Part shown: piece by piece, positions 25,840-37,571 of the stretch
Numbering within the stretch: the first letter of the stretch is position 1
Layout: the number at the start of each line of letters is the position of its first letter
Source: Sphingomicrobium sp.
GTDB lineage: Bacteria; Pseudomonadota; Alphaproteobacteria; Sphingomonadales; Sphingomonadaceae
Length of the DNA: 64,000 bases
NCBI GenBank assembly: GCA_036563485.1
Contig: DATCMI010000001.1
Location: forward strand, 1,046,001 to 1,110,000
Reading direction: 5' to 3'
Notes under the pieces: generated by a model
Database searches by the model: none
Told to the model about the DNA's origin: nothing
The model's input: only the letters and a program-made list of their open reading frames with translations
Program-made: the position numbers and the translations under genes

Positions 25840-26460
25840 ATGAGGAATCATGCACTCGCGTTCGGGGTTGCAGCGGCGGCGCTGCTTTCGCTCGGCGCGT
25901 GCAACAAGGACGGCGGCAACGGCAATGGCGCGCGCGACGTCCAGACGCCGCAGGCCGAAAAGGCGGCGGGCAACCAGACGATTGCGGCCGGCCTTCCCGC
26001 GAACAGCCAGTTCATGGCCGCCGCCAAGGCTGCAGGCCTCGACCAGACGCTCGCCGGCCCCGGCCCCTACACGGTCTTCGTGCCGACCGACGAAGCGATC
26101 GGCAAGGCGCCGCAGGGCACGTTCGCCGCGACCCCCGAAAACCGCGCTCAGCTGACCGGCACGATCACCAATTTGATCCTGCCGGGCACGGTCCTGGTCG
26201 CCGACATCGACAAGGCGATCGACGCCGGCAAGGGCAAGACGCCGCTCGCGACCATTAGCGGCGGTACGCTGACCGCCAGCAAGGAAGGCGGGCGCACCGT
26301 CCTAACCGACAGCGCCGGCAACAAGGCCGCTATCGTCCAGGCGGACCAGCAGTTCAGCAACGGCGTCGTCCACCAGCTCGACGCGCTGCTGGTGCCCGGC
26401 AAGTCCGGCGGCGCTGCGCCTGCAGTTGGCCAGAAGGCCGGACAGCAGCAGCAACCCTAA
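25840..26460 (+). CDS. Fasciclin-domain lipoprotein
   Basis: A 206-residue lipoprotein: the signal peptide ends at LSLGAC with lipidated Cys21. A Gly/Asn-rich spacer precedes one fasciclin (FAS1) domain (residues 48-188), with the H1 block TVFVPTDEAIGKAP and the H2-type end NGVVHQLDALLVPG. A Q-rich tail (GQKAGQQQQP) follows. FAS1 domains serve in cell adhesion or binding. AGAAGGAG is a good ribosome-binding site. Together with the preceding repeat protein it may form a small envelope-adhesion module. Confidence 0.9.
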   Translation: MRNHALAFGVAAAALLSLGACNKDGGNGNGARDVQTPQAEKAAGNQTIAAGLPANSQFMAAAKAAGLDQTLAGPGPYTVFVPTDEAIGKAPQGTFAATPENRAQLTGTITNLILPGTVLVADIDKAIDAGKGKTPLATISGGTLTASKEGGRTVLTDSAGNKAAIVQADQQFSNGVVHQLDALLVPGKSGGAAPAVGQKAGQQQQP

Positions 26461-26463
26461 AGT

Positions 26464-26526
26464 CCCCACTTCCGCACGCGTGACGGGCCGCTATAGTCGT
26501 GCCGTCACGCGTGCGGAAAAATGGGG
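26464..26526. promoter_or_regulatory. Long hairpin immediately upstream of dnaN
   Basis: TTCCGCACGCGTGACGG (26470-26486) and CCGTCACGCGTGCGGAA (26502-26518) are a perfect 17-bp inverted repeat around a 15-nt loop. A further CCCCA/TGGGG pair (26464-26468 with 26522-26526) extends it across a small internal loop to 22 bp. The loop holds TATAGT, which resembles a -10 hexamer. No T-run follows on either strand. The structure ends 10 nt before the dnaN ATG. It could be a dyad operator, a cruciform, or a message structure affecting dnaN translation. Confidence 0.75.
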
Positions 26527-26536
26527 CAACGAAGCA

Positions 26537-27640
26537 ATGAAAGCGACGATTGAGCGGGCGGTCCTCCTGAAGAGCCTCGGCCACGTCCAATCGGTCGTGG
26601 AGCGGCGCAACACCATTCCGATCCTCTCCAACGTGCTGTTGGAAGCGCGCGAGGACGGCTCGCTGCGGCTGATGGCCACCGACCTTGATCTCCAGGTCGA
26701 CGAGAGCGTTCCGGCCGACGTTTCGCAGCCCGGCGCTACGACTGTCTCAGCCCACACCTTCTTCGACATCGTCCGCAAGCTGCCCGAAGGCAGCCAGGTC
26801 GAGCTGACCGCCGCGGAAGGCAAGATGCAGGTGATCGCCGGGCGCGCCCGCTTCAACCTGTCGACGCTTCCGCGCGACGATTTCCCGGTGATCGCCGAAG
26901 GCGACCTGCCGACCCGCTTCGAGCTTCCTGCGGCGACCCTCCGCCAGATCATCGAGAAGACGCGGTTCGCCATCTCCAGCGAAGAGACGCGTTACTATCT
27001 CATGGGCATCTTCTTCCATGTCGTTGACGACCAGATGCGGGCGGCCGCGACTGACGGGCACCGCCTCGCGCGGGTCACCGTCCCGCGCCCGGACGGCGCC
27101 GACGGCATGCCGGACGTCATCGTTCCGCGCAAAGCCGTGCAGGAGCTCTACCGCCTACTCGAAGAGCTCGAAGGCACGGTCGAAATTTCGCTGTCGCCGA
27201 CCAAGATCCGCTTCGGCCTCGGCAGCGCGATCCTGACCAGCAAGCTGATCGACGGCACTTTCCCGGACTACAACCGAGTCATTCCGACCGCGAACGACAA
27301 GCTGCTGAAGCTTGACCCCAAGACCTTCGCCTCGGGCGTCGACCGCGTCTCGACCATCGCCAGCGAAAAGACCCGCGCGGTGAAGATCAGCGTCGACCGC
27401 GACAAGGTGACGCTTTCGGTTACCTCGCCGGAAAACGGGCTGGCGACTGAAGAGCTCGCGGCCGACTATGGATCGGACGGGATCGAGATTGGCTTCAACG
27501 CCAAATATCTTCTCGACATCCTTGGCGAGATCGACGGTGACACGGTCGAGGTCCACCTCGCCGACGCAGCCGCACCGACCTTGCTTCGCGAAAGCGACAA
27601 GTCGAACGCCCTCTACGTCCTCATGCCGATGCGCGTGTGA
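26537..27640 (+). CDS. dnaN: DNA polymerase III subunit beta (sliding clamp)
   Basis: A 367-residue clamp, start MKATIERAVLLKSLGHVQSV. Three clamp domains are visible, with landmarks RRNTIPILSNVLLEA (domain 1), RYYLMGIFFH and ATDGHRLA (domain 2), and the C-terminal SKSNALYVLMPMRV (hydrophobic partner pocket; the last residues match the usual MPMRL). The frame is open 111 bp upstream, but the hairpin and start context favour ATG 26537. It is followed by recF, then a helicase and gyrB. dnaA is not adjacent. Confidence 0.97.
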   Translation: MKATIERAVLLKSLGHVQSVVERRNTIPILSNVLLEAREDGSLRLMATDLDLQVDESVPADVSQPGATTVSAHTFFDIVRKLPEGSQVELTAAEGKMQVIAGRARFNLSTLPRDDFPVIAEGDLPTRFELPAATLRQIIEKTRFAISSEETRYYLMGIFFHVVDDQMRAAATDGHRLARVTVPRPDGADGMPDVIVPRKAVQELYRLLEELEGTVEISLSPTKIRFGLGSAILTSKLIDGTFPDYNRVIPTANDKLLKLDPKTFASGVDRVSTIASEKTRAVKISVDRDKVTLSVTSPENGLATEELAADYGSDGIEIGFNAKYLLDILGEIDGDTVEVHLADAAAPTLLRESDKSNALYVLMPMRV

Positions 27641-27648
27641 GCCGCCAA

Positions 27649-27686
27649 CCATAAGCCAAGCGGAGCGAAGCGAGCGCGGCTTATGG
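27649..27686. repeat. Inverted repeat between dnaN and recF
   Basis: CCATAAGCC (27649-27657) and GGCTTATGG (27678-27686) form a perfect 9-bp dyad around a 20-nt loop of GCGAAGCGAGCG-type sequence. It starts 9 bp after the dnaN stop. No T-run follows, so this may be a message stem between dnaN and recF rather than a terminator. Confidence 0.5.
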
Positions 27687-27778
27687 GCGAGACGGCGAGC
27701 CGCGGACGGCCTGCAGCGTAGCTGACAGGACCGACGGCGCGGATTTACTCCGCGCCCGGACTGCCTAAGTCGTTACAA

Positions 27779-28834
27779 GTGCCCGTCAGCCGCCTGACAC
27801 TGACCGATTTCCGATCCTACGGCTCGGCGACGCTCGAGCCGCGGGGCGGCTTCGTGCTGCTGTTCGGCGACAATGGCGCCGGCAAGACCAATCTCCTGGA
27901 GGCGGTGTCGATGCTCGCGCCGGGGCGCGGGCTTCGCGGTGCGCCGCTGTCGGAAATGGCGCGACGGGGCGGCAACGGCGCCTGGGCCGTCGCTGCGAGC
28001 CTCGATGGCACCGACCTCGGCACCGGAACCCTCGCGACTGCGCCGGAGCGTCGCCAGGTGCGCATCAATGGCGCCGCCACCTCGGTCAACAGCCTGTCCG
28101 AATGGCTGTCGATCCTGTGGCTGACACCGGCGATGGACCGCTTGTTCGCCGGTAGCACCGGGGAACGCCGCCGGTTCCTCGACCGGCTGGTGCTCGCGCT
28201 TGAACCCGGCCACGCCCATCATTCGACGCGTTACGATGCGGCGATGCGGGCGCGGAACAAGCTTCTGGCGCAGGAGCGGTGGGACGACAGCTGGGTCGCT
28301 TCGCTCGAAGCGGCGATGGCGGAGCATGGCGCCGCGATCGCAGAGGCGAGGGCGCGAACCGTGGCGGCGCTCGATGAACGCCTCGCCCACGCGCCTGAGG
28401 ACGAATTCGCCCGCGCGTCGGTGTCGGTCGAAGGCTGGAGTGCGGCCGACCTTGCCGGCGCTCTTCGCACCAACCGCGGGCGGGACGCTGCGGCAGGTCG
28501 CGCGACCGAAGGACCGCACCGGCAGGACTTCGTCGTTCTCCACCGCGCGAAGCAAATGCCCGCCGCTCTATCCTCGACCGGGGAGCAGAAGGCGCTGCTG
28601 CTCGGCATCATCCTCGCCCATGCCGAGCTCGTTGCCGATCGCCGCGGCGCACCGCCGATCCTGCTTCTCGACGAAGTCGCCGCCCATCTCGACCCGAAGC
28701 GCCGGGCGGCCCTTTTCGCGCGCCTCGAAGGCCGGGGTCAGGTGTGGATGACGGCCACCGAAGCAGCGCTGTTCGACGGCATTGGAGCTGCCAGCCGCTT
28801 CCATGTGCAGGGCGGCTCGGTGACCGCAATCTGA
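27779..28834 (+). CDS. recF: DNA replication and repair protein RecF
   Basis: A 351-residue SMC-like ATPase of gap repair. Walker A is [15 protein letters not shown], the signature region is [13 protein letters not shown], and Walker B is [14 protein letters not shown]. The conserved DFRSYG opening and GRGLRGAP follow the family. It begins with GTG at 27779, 138 bp after dnaN. It loads RecA on gapped DNA with RecO and RecR, which lie outside this window. Confidence 0.95.
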   Translation: MPVSRLTLTDFRSYGSATLEPRGGFVLLFGDNGAGKTNLLEAVSMLAPGRGLRGAPLSEMARRGGNGAWAVAASLDGTDLGTGTLATAPERRQVRINGAATSVNSLSEWLSILWLTPAMDRLFAGSTGERRRFLDRLVLALEPGHAHHSTRYDAAMRARNKLLAQERWDDSWVASLEAAMAEHGAAIAEARARTVAALDERLAHAPEDEFARASVSVEGWSAADLAGALRTNRGRDAAAGRATEGPHRQDFVVLHRAKQMPAALSSTGEQKALLLGIILAHAELVADRRGAPPILLLDEVAAHLDPKRRAALFARLEGRGQVWMTATEAALFDGIGAASRFHVQGGSVTAI

Positions 28835-29042
28835 GCCGGTCATGGACAATTAAGCTCTAGCCCCTATATTGCACCGCAACACGAGGCGCCTTGCAAGCGG
28901 CGTGATCGGTTCAACGCTTCGGCGGTAACCGGCCCGCGCCTCGACGGTTTGAAGTTCTCCACATCACGCGGGGTTCTTGTTTCTCCCGCTTACCGGGGGC
29001 GCAAGAGGCGCACCGGCTGAGCCTTCATGTGGAAGTTCATCA
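28835..29042 (+). promoter_or_regulatory. Long 5' leader of the DEAD-box helicase gene
   Basis: A 208-bp noncoding stretch between recF and the helicase. It is less GC-rich at its start, where GGACAATTAAGC and CCCCTATATTGCACC could supply promoter elements (TATATT as -10). A leader of well over 100 nt would then precede the ATG, as known for cold-inducible RNA helicases. No terminator-like hairpin with a T-run was found. The promoter call is weak. Confidence 0.35.
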
Positions 29043-30437
29043 ATGTCGTTTCATAACCTTGGCCTTTCGAAGGGCCTTCTCGCCGCGCTTGCGGCTAAGA
29101 ATTACACCAAGGCCACCCCGATCCAGCTGCAGGCGATCCCGACGGTCCTGACCGGCCGCGACCTGCTCGGCATTGCCCAGACCGGTACCGGCAAGACCGC
29201 AGCCTTCATGCTGCCCTCGCTCGATCGCCTGGACGAAAACCGTCCGCAGTTCCTCAAGCCCGGCCAGATTCGAATGCTGGTGCTCGCCCCGACCCGCGAG
29301 CTCGCGGCCCAGATCGCCGCCAGCGCGGAGGCCTATGGCAAGAACATGAAGCTGTCGGTCGGCGTCATCTTCGGCGGCGTCCCGAACGGCAAGAGCGTGC
29401 GCACGGTGCAGCGTGGCCTTGACGTCCTGGTCGCGACCCCGGGGCGCCTGCTCGACCTCGTCGACCAGCGCGCCGTAGACCTTCGCAGCCTCGAAATCCT
29501 CGTCCTCGACGAGGCGGACCAGATGCTCGACCTCGGTTTCATTCATGCGCTGCGCCGGATCGTGGCGCTGGTCCCGCCGAAGCGCCAGACCTTGTTCTTT
29601 TCGGCCACCATGCCGAAGGCGATCAAGGAACTGGCCGACAAATATCTGACGAACCCGGCCGAAGTGTCAGTGACGCCCGCCGCGACCACCGTTGAGCGGA
29701 TCGATCAGACCGTCACCATGGTTAACCAGGCCGAGAAAGCGGCACTGCTGTCGATGGTGCTGTGCCGTGAGCCGATCGAGCGCGCGCTCGTCTTCAGCCG
29801 CACCAAGCATGGCGCCGACAAGATCGTCCGCCAGCTCGAAGCAGCCGGCATCCCCTCGGGCGCGATCCACGGCAACAAGAGCCAGGCGCAGCGCGAGCGC
29901 GCGATTGCGCTGTTCCGCTCGGGCGAGCTGAAGGTGCTGATCGCGACGGACATCGCCGCGCGCGGGATCGACATCCCGGGCGTCAGCCACGTGGTGAACT
30001 TCGACCTGCCGGACGTGCCGGAACAATATGTCCACCGCATCGGCCGCACTGCGCGTGCCGGAGCCGATGGCATTGCGATCGCCTTCTGCAGCGCGGAAGA
30101 GCGCGGCAACCTGCGCGATATCGAGCGGACCACGCGTCAGAAGATCCAAGTGACTCCGCTTCCGGCGGACTTCAACGCGGCTGCCGAAGCGTTCAAGCGC
30201 CTGAAGCCGGCGCCCAAGCCGCAGCCGGAACGCACGCGTCCCGCGACCAAGTCGGACCGGCGCAACCAGACGCAGCAGCGCGCGACCCGTAACGAGCGCC
30301 CTGCCGGTCAGGGACAGCGCCATCCGCACCGCGCCGACGGCCATGCGGCGCATCGCCCTGAAGGCGGCCAGCCGAAGCGCCCGTTCCGCGGGCGGCGCCG
30401 GAGTGGCGGCGGCCAGCAGCGGAATGCCCGCGGCTAA
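29043..30437 (+). CDS. DEAD-box ATP-dependent RNA helicase (RhlE-like)
   Basis: A 464-residue RNA helicase. The Q motif is YTKATPIQLQAIP, motif I AQTGTGKTAA, Ia PTRELAAQ, II LDEADQML, III FFSATMP, V ATDIAARGIDIPGV and VI YVHRIGRTARAG. From about residue 385 a basic, Arg/Gln/His-rich disordered tail (ATKSDRRNQTQQRATRNERP onward) likely binds RNA. Such proteins act in ribosome assembly and mRNA turnover, often in the cold. Start MSFHNLGLSK at 29043; the frame is open 66 bp upstream. It separates recF from gyrB, which are neighbours in many bacteria. Confidence 0.95.
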   Translation: MSFHNLGLSKGLLAALAAKNYTKATPIQLQAIPTVLTGRDLLGIAQTGTGKTAAFMLPSLDRLDENRPQFLKPGQIRMLVLAPTRELAAQIAASAEAYGKNMKLSVGVIFGGVPNGKSVRTVQRGLDVLVATPGRLLDLVDQRAVDLRSLEILVLDEADQMLDLGFIHALRRIVALVPPKRQTLFFSATMPKAIKELADKYLTNPAEVSVTPAATTVERIDQTVTMVNQAEKAALLSMVLCREPIERALVFSRTKHGADKIVRQLEAAGIPSGAIHGNKSQAQRERAIALFRSGELKVLIATDIAARGIDIPGVSHVVNFDLPDVPEQYVHRIGRTARAGADGIAIAFCSAEERGNLRDIERTTRQKIQVTPLPADFNAAAEAFKRLKPAPKPQPERTRPATKSDRRNQTQQRATRNERPAGQGQRHPHRADGHAAHRPEGGQPKRPFRGRRRSGGGQQRNARG

Positions 30438-30703
30438 GCGCGCAAGCTGACCCCCGCTGCCGGTGCCGCTAAAATGGCATTCGGCAGACGGGGAGGACAT
30501 TGGTGCTTCATTTTCCGACAGTCGCGGCGCTTGCAGCTCTTGCCGTGCCGGCATCGGCGACAATGGAAAAAGCTGTCCTACATGCAGGTGCCTGTGCAAC
30601 CTGCTCCAATGCTGTCCGCCGGTCCTCGCGAATCTTCGCATAGGCCGTCCGTCACCGCGAAGATTGGCCTTTCCACGGCCTCCCCGAGAGGCGGGTTTTC
30701 GCT

Positions 30704-33332
<2,629 letters not shown>

Positions 33333-33366
33333 GAACCATTAGGACGCAACAGCTATTGGCGCAGGC

Positions 33367-34131
33367 GTGAGCAGCGGCACGTCGATCACCCTCGCGTCCT
33401 ACAATATGCACAAGGCCGTCGGTCTCGACGGCCGGCGCGACCCGCATCGCGTGCTCCGCGTGCTTCAGGAGATCGACGCCGACATCGTCGCGCTCCAGGA
33501 GGCGGACAAGCGCGTCGGCGGGCGCGGGTCGACGGTTCCGCACGAGCTGATCGACAGCCACGGCCTCTACCAGCCGGTCCATCTCGGCGTCCGCCACAAG
33601 CGCCCGTTCGAAAGGGCGCGCGCTCATGCGGATCGGCTGCTGAAGGTCGATACGCGCAACATCGGCTGGCACGGCAATGCGATTCTGGTGAAGCGGCATA
33701 TCGGCGTGCTCGACTGCGCCGCACTCGACTTGCCGACGCTCGAGCCGCGCGGCGCCGTGATGGCCGAGCTGCTGATCGGCGACCGGCCGCTCCGCGTCAT
33801 CGGCATGCACCTCGACCTGTCGGGCCTGTGGCGCCGGCGCCAGATGCGCGCGATCCTGGAAACGATCGCCAGACGCCCGCAGCAGATGCCGACGGTGCTG
33901 ATGGGCGACACCAACGAATGGCGCACCGCCGCGGGCTGCCTGAAGGATTTGGACGGCGAGTTCTGCATCGCGCCGACGGGCCCGAGCTTCCATGCTCGCC
34001 ACCCGGTTGCCCAGCTCGACCGGATCATCGTCCACCGCGACCTCAACATCGAAGCGGCCGGCGTGCACATGAGCGCGGTCGCGCGTCGCGCCTCGGACCA
34101 TCTGCCGATCTGGGCGCGGGTGAGCGCCTAG
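33367..34131 (+). CDS. Endonuclease/exonuclease/phosphatase family protein
   Basis: A 254-residue EEP-fold metal-dependent hydrolase. Landmarks run in order: ASYNMHKAVG, DIVALQEAD (metal glutamate), GMHLDLSGLWRRRQM (active-site histidine), LMGDTNEW (D-x-N) and SDHLPIWARV (catalytic DH). The family includes DNA repair nucleases, phospholipases and phosphodiesterases; there is no signal peptide, so it is probably cytoplasmic. GTG start at 33367, 34 bp after gyrB. It converges with rpoN and the stops overlap. Confidence 0.88.
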   Translation: MSSGTSITLASYNMHKAVGLDGRRDPHRVLRVLQEIDADIVALQEADKRVGGRGSTVPHELIDSHGLYQPVHLGVRHKRPFERARAHADRLLKVDTRNIGWHGNAILVKRHIGVLDCAALDLPTLEPRGAVMAELLIGDRPLRVIGMHLDLSGLWRRRQMRAILETIARRPQQMPTVLMGDTNEWRTAAGCLKDLDGEFCIAPTGPSFHARHPVAQLDRIIVHRDLNIEAAGVHMSAVARRASDHLPIWARVSA

Positions 34132-35582
34132 CCCGCGATCTTTCGCAATCGGCGGCGCTGGATCGACGATCCGATCCCCATCGCCTCGCGATATTTGACG
34201 ACCGTGCGACGCGCGCAATCGAAGCCTTGTCTCTTGAGCAAAGCGGCAATCGCATCGTCGCTGAGGATCTCGTCCTCGGCAGCGATCAGCTGCTTGATCG
34301 CCGCCTTCACCGCTTCGGCAGCCGCGCCATCGCCTTGGGCCGATTGGACGCCGGAACCGAAGAAATATTTGAGTTCGTAGAGGCCGCGGTCGCACAGCAG
34401 ATATTTGTTCGAGGTTACGCGGCTGACCGTGGATTCGTGCATGCCGATCGCGTCGGCGACGTCGCGCAGCGTCATCGGCTTCATCGCCGACACACCGACT
34501 TCGAAGAAGCCTTGTTGCCGCTTCACGATCTCGGACACGACCTTGACGATTGTCCGCGCCCGCTGGTCGAGCGCTTTCACCAGCCAATTGGCGGTCTGTA
34601 GGCATTCGCTCAGCCAGGCGCGCGACGCCTTGTCCTGAGGCCCCGACTTTAGCTCCTGATAATAGCGGCGGTTGACCAGCAGCCGCGGCAGCGTCGCCTG
34701 GTTGAGTTCCACGGCGAAACCGGCGCGAGTGCGGCGCACGAAAACGTCGGGCGTCACCTCCGTCGCCGCTCCGCCTGAAAAACGGCAGCCGGGCTTTGGA
34801 TCATAAGCGCGCAGCTCGCGGATCATGTCGGCGAGGTCCTCGTCGTCGACGCCGCAGATGCGCTTGAGGTCGTTGGTGCGGCCCTTCGACAGCAGGTCGA
34901 GATTGTCGATCAGCCGCGCCATCGCGGGATCGTAGCGATCGGCCGCCTTGGCCTGCAGCGCCAGGCATTCGGCGAGCGATCGCGCGCCGACTCCCGCCGG
35001 GTCGAGCCCCTGCACCGCTTCCAGAGCTCGCCGCACGAGGTCGAGCGGCGCGCCGGTCAAATCGGCGATCTGGTCGAGCGGGACTGTCAGATAGCCGGTC
35101 TCATCGACCGTCTCGGCAATGATCCGCGCGAGATCGCCGACATCGCCGGAGAGCCCGTGCAGCTGGTCGACAAGATGCTCGGACAGCGACGCCGCCGTAT
35201 ATTGAAGCCGATCGAAATCAAAGGCTTCGTCGCTTGCCGATGACGTCACGACGTCGGAAAAGCTGTCGGTCTCGAGCGCTTCGCTTTGCCAGTCCATGTC
35301 CAGCGGCCGGTCGTCATCGGCCTGGCCCATGATCAGGTCATCTGCGCCCGGATCTTCAGGCGCATCGTCGGAATCATGCTCATCAGCACCGAAATCGCCG
35401 CCGCTCCCCTCGTCCGGCTCCCCTGCCGCAGCTTCGAGCAAAGGGTTCTTCGACAGTTCCTCGGCGAGGTACCCGTCGAGTTCGAGATTGCTCAGTTGCA
35501 GCAGCTGGATGGCCTGCCGCAGCTGCGGCGTGAGGACCAACTGCTGCGACTGGCGGATGCTGAGGGAGGGGCCCAAACCCAT
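34128..35582 (-). CDS. rpoN: RNA polymerase sigma-54 factor
   Basis: A 484-residue sigma-54. Region I is glutamine-rich (RQSQQLVLTPQLRQAIQ). A long acidic region II follows (GADEHDSDDAPEDPGADD). The core-binding and HTH regions contain DVADAIGMHESTVSRVTSNKY, and the RpoN box ARRTVVKYREAMGI lies near the C-terminus. The start MGLGPSLSIRQSQ at 35582 is preferred to an open frame reaching 35681. It follows lptB in the usual order. The hpf and ptsN genes that often come next are missing here. Confidence 0.97.
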   Translation of the reverse strand: MGLGPSLSIRQSQQLVLTPQLRQAIQLLQLSNLELDGYLAEELSKNPLLEAAAGEPDEGSGGDFGADEHDSDDAPEDPGADDLIMGQADDDRPLDMDWQSEALETDSFSDVVTSSASDEAFDFDRLQYTAASLSEHLVDQLHGLSGDVGDLARIIAETVDETGYLTVPLDQIADLTGAPLDLVRRALEAVQGLDPAGVGARSLAECLALQAKAADRYDPAMARLIDNLDLLSKGRTNDLKRICGVDDEDLADMIRELRAYDPKPGCRFSGGAATEVTPDVFVRRTRAGFAVELNQATLPRLLVNRRYYQELKSGPQDKASRAWLSECLQTANWLVKALDQRARTIVKVVSEIVKRQQGFFEVGVSAMKPMTLRDVADAIGMHESTVSRVTSNKYLLCDRGLYELKYFFGSGVQSAQGDGAAAEAVKAAIKQLIAAEDEILSDDAIAALLKRQGFDCARRTVVKYREAMGIGSSIQRRRLRKIAG

Positions 35583-35604
35583 GATCAGCGCCCCATGACT
35601 GCGC

Positions 35605-36378
35605 CTAGAGCGCGAAGCTCTCGCCGAGGTAGAGGCGCCGCACCTCGGGGTCGGCGACCAGTGCTTCGGGAGTACCGGCAAACAGGACCTGCCCGTCGTA
35701 GATGATGCAGGCGCGGTCGACGATGTCGAGCGTCTCGCGGACGTTGTGGTCGGTGATCAGGACGCCGATGTCGCGGCTCTTCAGCTCGCGCACGAGCTCG
35801 CGGATGTCGGCGATGGAAATTGGGTCGATGCCGGCGAACGGCTCGTCCAGCAGCATGATGGTGGGTTCGGCAGCGAGCGCGCGGGCGATCTCGCAGCGGC
35901 GCCGTTCGCCGCCGGACAGGGCCATTGCCGGCGATTCACGAAGCGCGGTGATGCCGAACTCGCTGAGCAGCTGCTCGAGCCGGTCCTTGCGCCGCTGGCG
36001 GTCCGTAACCGCGACTTGCAGCACGGCCATGATATTTTCCTCGACGCTCATGCCGCGGAAGATCGAGGTTTCCTGCGGCAAATAGCCGAGGCCGAGAACG
36101 GCGCGCCGGTACATCGGGAGGTCGGTGATGTCCTGCCCGTCGAGCAGGATGCGGCCGCTGTCGGGCCTGACCAGCCCCATGACGGAATAGAAGCAAGTGG
36201 TCTTGCCGGCGCCGTTCGGACCGAGCAGGCCGACGACTTCGCCACGATGGACGTCGAGCGAGACGTCGTGGAGCACCGCACGGCGATCATACGACTTGGC
36301 GATCGATCGCACCTGGAGCCCCTCGGCAAGCTGCCGCGCCTCGCCGGGCGAGTGCGGGAAGGGAGAGGCTTCGTTCAT
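35605..36378 (-). CDS. lptB: LPS export ABC transporter ATP-binding protein
   Basis: A 257-residue ATPase that powers lipopolysaccharide extraction from the inner membrane with LptFG. Walker A is LLGPNGAGKTTCFY, the ABC signature LSGGERRRCEIARAL, Walker B IMLLDEPFAGID, and the switch histidine lies in LITDHNVRET. A 20-residue N-terminal extension precedes the standard core. It sits 9 bp after lptA and 22 bp before rpoN. Confidence 0.97.
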   Translation of the reverse strand: MNEASPFPHSPGEARQLAEGLQVRSIAKSYDRRAVLHDVSLDVHRGEVVGLLGPNGAGKTTCFYSVMGLVRPDSGRILLDGQDITDLPMYRRAVLGLGYLPQETSIFRGMSVEENIMAVLQVAVTDRQRRKDRLEQLLSEFGITALRESPAMALSGGERRRCEIARALAAEPTIMLLDEPFAGIDPISIADIRELVRELKSRDIGVLITDHNVRETLDIVDRACIIYDGQVLFAGTPEALVADPEVRRLYLGESFAL

Positions 36379-36387
36379 TGCGGGTGC

Positions 36388-36939
36388 CTAGCGCTGGGAG
36401 CGCTGCGGGACGGTGAAGTGGCCACTGACGCGTCCGCCGGTGGAATTCACGCCCGGCGGTCCGCCGTCGATCACGGCGCGGCCGGAGTTCAGGTCGATGA
36501 CCAGGCGGGCGCCGCTAACCCGGCTCTGCTCGCGCGTCAGCTGGACGTTGCCGATCAGCGTGATCAGTTTGCGGTCGAGGTCGTAAACGCCGAAGTCGCC
36601 GCGCGCGGTTTCCGACGGGCTGCGGACCACCACCCCGTCGGCGGCATCGAGGCGCTTGATCTGCACATTGTCGCTGCCGCCGGTCGAATAAGCGACCGTC
36701 AGCCGCGGCGTGTCGAGCGTCAAATTGCCCTGCGCCGCATGGACATTGCCGCTGAACACGGCGCGGTCGGCGCGATCCTGTACCTCGATGCGGTCGGCAC
36801 TAACATCGACGGGCGCATTGGTGTTGTGCCCTTTGAGTGCCGAATTGGGCTGCTCCTGCCGGATCTGGGCAAGCGCCGCCGTGGCCGCGAGAGCGGCGAC
36901 CGGTGCAAGGATGATGCCAGCCATGCGCACTCTTATCAT
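36388..36939 (-). CDS. lptA: LPS transport periplasmic protein LptA (OstA-like)
   Basis: A 183-residue periplasmic protein with a signal peptide (MIRVRMAGIILAPVAALAATAALAQ; cleavage near residue 25). One OstA/LptA jelly-roll domain is visible, with VSADRIEVQDRADRAVFSGNVHAAQGNLTL and an ITLIGNVQLTREQSRVSGARLVIDL repeat-like segment. It forms the bridge carrying LPS across the periplasm. The start ATG overlaps the lptC stop. Confidence 0.92.
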   Translation of the reverse strand: MIRVRMAGIILAPVAALAATAALAQIRQEQPNSALKGHNTNAPVDVSADRIEVQDRADRAVFSGNVHAAQGNLTLDTPRLTVAYSTGGSDNVQIKRLDAADGVVVRSPSETARGDFGVYDLDRKLITLIGNVQLTREQSRVSGARLVIDLNSGRAVIDGGPPGVNSTGGRVSGHFTVPQRSQR

Positions 36940-37571
36940 CTGACCGCCCCTTGGACGATTTTCAAGCGAGCACCGCCATCGAGGACGACGGTTCGAGTGC
37001 CGAGATCGGCGCGCAGCCGCCCTGCCTGGAACTGACCGAGGCGCATCGAACCCGACACCGGCGCGGAACTCGCAAGCTGGCGGCTCTTGAGGTCCACGGT
37101 CACGTCGCTGGTGCCGAGCCGATAGCCGCCGCCGCCAGCGACTTTCACCGGCCCGTCGATGTTCACCCGCTGGCTGTCGAGATTGTACCGGCCCTCGTTG
37201 GCGGCGATCAGCATTGGCCCCTGCGCCAGGTTCAGCCGCGCGAACATGCCGGTGATCGCGACCACCGGCACATCCGAACTCGGCTGGATGGCGCGGTCGG
37301 CGATCATCGTGAACTGCTGCCCCTTGTCGTCGGTGCCGACATAGCGTGCCTGCTCGACCCGCATGCGCTCGGGCGCATTGTCGACCTTCTTCTTGTCGAG
37401 GATGAAGCTGACGTCGCCCTTCTTGTCGAGCGGCGCGAGCGCCAGGATCGCGATCAGCACGCCGACCGCGCTCGGCAGCGCCACTTTCGACAAGCGCACC
37501 AGCCGGTCGTGAGTACTGCCGGGACGGGCCCAGCGCTTGCCTGGCCGTTGCTGGACGACGCTGTCAGCCAT
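36936..37571 (-). CDS. lptC: LPS export protein LptC
   Basis: A 211-residue bitopic inner-membrane protein. After a 30-residue basic cytoplasmic tail comes one transmembrane helix (ALPSAVGVLIAILALAPL). The periplasmic DUF1239/LptC domain follows, with ERMRVEQARYVGTDDKGQQFTMIADRAIQ, typical of alphaproteobacterial LptC. It hands LPS from LptBFG to LptA. Its start overlaps the rnd stop by 8 bp. Confidence 0.92.
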   Translation of the reverse strand: MADSVVQQRPGKRWARPGSTHDRLVRLSKVALPSAVGVLIAILALAPLDKKGDVSFILDKKKVDNAPERMRVEQARYVGTDDKGQQFTMIADRAIQPSSDVPVVAITGMFARLNLAQGPMLIAANEGRYNLDSQRVNIDGPVKVAGGGGYRLGTSDVTVDLKSRQLASSAPVSGSMRLGQFQAGRLRADLGTRTVVLDGGARLKIVQGAVR

